A DNA stretch of 7,078 bases from Candidatus Eiseniibacteriota bacterium (GTDB taxonomy: Bacteria > Joyebacterota > Joyebacteria > Joyebacterales > Joyebacteraceae), in NCBI GenBank assembly GCA_030630395.1, contig DAOVNE010000069.1, positions 1-7,078 on the forward strand, read 5' to 3'. The notes below the pieces were generated by a model. The model had not been told where the DNA came from, searched no databases, and worked only from the letters and a program-made list of their open reading frames with translations. Positions 5,414-7,078 of the stretch are shown here, in pieces. A program made the translations under genes and the position numbers. The first letter of the stretch is position 1; each line of letters opens with the position of its first letter.

Positions 5414-7078
5414 CTATCCCTTCAGCAATCCACCTCGCTGGTAGATCTCCATCTGCACTTGAGAGAACGGGCTACCCTTCACGACTTCCCCCGAACCGAG
5501 AAGCGTAATCTCACCGCTTGTGAGATCCACTTCGATCTCGTCGCCGTTCTTCAGACCCGCGGCCGCGAGGTCCGCAGCCAGGATCGGCACGCCTGCATTG
5601 ATCGCGTTGCGCTCATAGATGGCGCCGAACGACTTCGCGACCAGAAGAGAGACACCGAGGCTCGTGAAACAGCCCACGGCCTGCTGTCGCGAACTGCCGC
5701 AGCCGAAGTTTGATCCGGTCACGACGATGTCACCCCCCTTCACCTTCTCAGGGAAGTCCTTCCACCCGACGAGGTTCCCGAAGGTGTGCTGTCCCATCTC
5801 ACTCATTTCGGTGATTGCGAGGTGCCGGTTATGGAAGATCATGTCCGTGTCGATGTTGTCCATGTCGACGAGCCAGACCCGGCCCTTGACCTTCGTCGGA
5901 CGATCCCCTCCTGTTGCCCTGACATGAACCTTCGTCCTTTTCGCCGCAAGTCCGGTGTCGGGCATGAAGACCGCCGGCTTGTCGGGGATGGCATCCGCTG
6001 TCGCTATCTCACCCGCAACCGCCGAGGCCGCGGCCGTCTCGGGAGACGCCAGGTAGACCTCGCCCTTCCCCTGCTTGCCCGGGTAGTTCCTGTTCCCCGT
6101 GCTTATCGTTACTTCGCCGGGCCCGTTCTGTCCGATCTGCCCGGCCGCGCATCCGGCGCACCCTGCGTTCCCAAGGAGCACGCCCGCCTCCTTGAAGATG
6201 GCGATGATGCCTTCGTCAAGACATCGCCTCCACACCGCGTCGGTGCTGGGAACGATCTTCAGGACAACGCCGGGGGCCACCTTTCGATTCTTCAGTATCT
6301 TCGCGGTCGCAACCATATCCTCGTAGCGTCCGTTGGTGCACGAACCGATGAAGACTGAGTCGACTTTCTTGCCCGCGATGTCGGAGACATCGACCACGTC
6401 ATCCGGGTGACCCGGCTTCGCAATCATTGGACCGATTCCCGAGATGTCGACCTCCTCAACACGTGAGTACTCCGCATCCTCATCTGCGTAGACGGGCGTC
6501 CATGTCTTCTCACCGGCGGCGTTCGAGTACTCGATGACCTCATCGTTCGGCGGAAAGAACGTGATGATGCCACCCATCTCGGTCGCCATCGATGCCACCG
6601 TGATCCTCGCGTCGAGCGAGAGGCTCTCCGCCACAGGACCGTAGTACTCGCCGGCGAAACCTAATAGCCCGCTCGCCCCGAAGTGCCTGATACACGCGAA
6701 TACGATGTCCTTCGCTGTGGCGTTCTTGCTCGGCCGCCCCTTGAGGGTAATCCGCATGGACTTCGGGATCTTGAACCAGACCTTCCCGTTCGCCCACGCG
6801 CTGGCGATATCCTGATCCCCCATGCCCTGCCCGAACGCTCCGATCGCACCCAGTATGTTAGCGTGCGAATCCGTTGAGACCAGCGTCCCGCCCGGTCCCA
6901 CCAGGCCTTCATCGATCGCAAGATGCGTCCCGATGCCTTTGTTGATATCGAAGATCTGGATTCCCCTGGCCCTTCCGAACAACCTGCACGCCTGTTGGTT
7001 TGCCGCGTACTTCTGGTCCGATCCTCCCGGATTGCAGTCGAAGGTGAAGAACGTGCTCCCGACGTCATCGACGCTCAG
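5414..7078 (-). CDS. Aconitate hydratase, fused LeuC-LeuD-like type (N-terminus outside window)
   Basis: This is a [4Fe-4S] hydro-lyase of the aconitase superfamily, probably interconverting citrate and isocitrate. The 554 visible residues run from the window edge to the TAG at 5414-5416; roughly the first 100 residues are missing. A TTG at 6982 is internal, because the frame and the homology continue upstream. Seen (visible numbering): a STDSHANILGAIGAFGQGMG region at about 68-87, the first cluster cysteine in GSCTNGR (Cys247), the other two in GCAGC (307 and 310), a TGNRNYPGKQGKGEVYLASP region at about 327-346, then a C-terminal swivel domain at about 399-554 with DNIDTDMIFHNRHL, GSNFGCGSSRQQA (near 455-467) and SFGAIYERNAINAGVPIL. 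Catalytic domain and swivel are LeuC- and LeuD-like but joined, as in the Aquifex-type aconitase group. Dehydration of isopropylmalate or homocitrate is an alternative, but the two citrate lyase genes directly downstream favour citrate. It is the first visible gene of the unit. Confidence 0.9.
   Translation of the reverse strand: MSVDDVGSTFFTFDCNPGGSDQKYAANQQACRLFGRARGIQIFDINKGIGTHLAIDEGLVGPGGTLVSTDSHANILGAIGAFGQGMGDQDIASAWANGKVWFKIPKSMRITLKGRPSKNATAKDIVFACIRHFGASGLLGFAGEYYGPVAESLSLDARITVASMATEMGGIITFFPPNDEVIEYSNAAGEKTWTPVYADEDAEYSRVEEVDISGIGPMIAKPGHPDDVVDVSDIAGKKVDSVFIGSCTNGRYEDMVATAKILKNRKVAPGVVLKIVPSTDAVWRRCLDEGIIAIFKEAGVLLGNAGCAGCAAGQIGQNGPGEVTISTGNRNYPGKQGKGEVYLASPETAAASAVAGEIATADAIPDKPAVFMPDTGLAAKRTKVHVRATGGDRPTKVKGRVWLVDMDNIDTDMIFHNRHLAITEMSEMGQHTFGNLVGWKDFPEKVKGGDIVVTGSNFGCGSSRQQAVGCFTSLGVSLLVAKSFGAIYERNAINAGVPILAADLAAAGLKNGDEIEVDLTSGEITLLGSGEVVKGSPFSQVQMEIYQRGGLLKG

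Noticed and set aside
6980..6982. A TTG as the start of the aconitase gene
   Set aside because: The same frame continues to the window edge and the upstream residues belong to the aconitase catalytic domain.

Overview
The window looks like chromosomal DNA of a strict or facultative anaerobic bacterium with a fairly high GC content. I estimate about 60% by eye and did not compute it. The clues are a tungstopterin enzyme of the aldehyde:ferredoxin oxidoreductase (AOR) family with its own cofactor-type helper genes, an ATP-independent citrate lyase, strong Shine-Dalgarno sequences (AAGGAGG) and tight bacterial operon packing. I cannot name a phylum from the sequence. Coding density is very high. 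No RNA gene, insertion sequence, CRISPR array, phage gene or clear intrinsic terminator is visible.

The layout is two convergent transcription units. The left unit is on the + strand. It starts with the 3' end of an AOR-family gene (1-534), followed by a MoaD/ThiS-like sulfur-carrier protein ending in Gly-Gly (589-828), a ThiF/MoeB/HesA-type E1-like adenylyltransferase (892-1632) and a small MscS-type mechanosensitive channel (1681-2586). Gaps between genes are 48-63 bp. Adenylation of a MoaD tail by an E1-like enzyme supplies sulfur for the dithiolene of the pterin cofactor, so the second and third genes probably support the cofactor of the first. The channel shows no obvious functional link and may simply share the transcript.

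The right unit is on the - strand and reads from the window's right edge leftwards. It holds an aconitase of the fused LeuC-LeuD-like type (5414-7078, N-terminus off the edge), then a single gene joining a citrate lyase gamma (acyl-carrier, CitD-like) domain to the beta subunit (CitE) (4164-5390), then the citrate lyase alpha subunit CitF (2609-4171). Spacing is 23 bp and then an 8-bp overlap, so the three genes are almost certainly co-transcribed. Together they would link isocitrate and citrate to acetate plus oxaloacetate. The genes needed to make, load and acetylate the citrate lyase prosthetic group (citX, citG, citC) are not in the window.

The most notable point is the CitD-CitE fusion. 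The residues around the expected prosthetic-group serine differ from the classical Glu-Ser-Gly/Ser-Asp pattern. The left unit also carries three short imperfect or perfect tandem duplications, two of them at gene ends. I did not find evidence for a wholly unknown defence or mobile system here.
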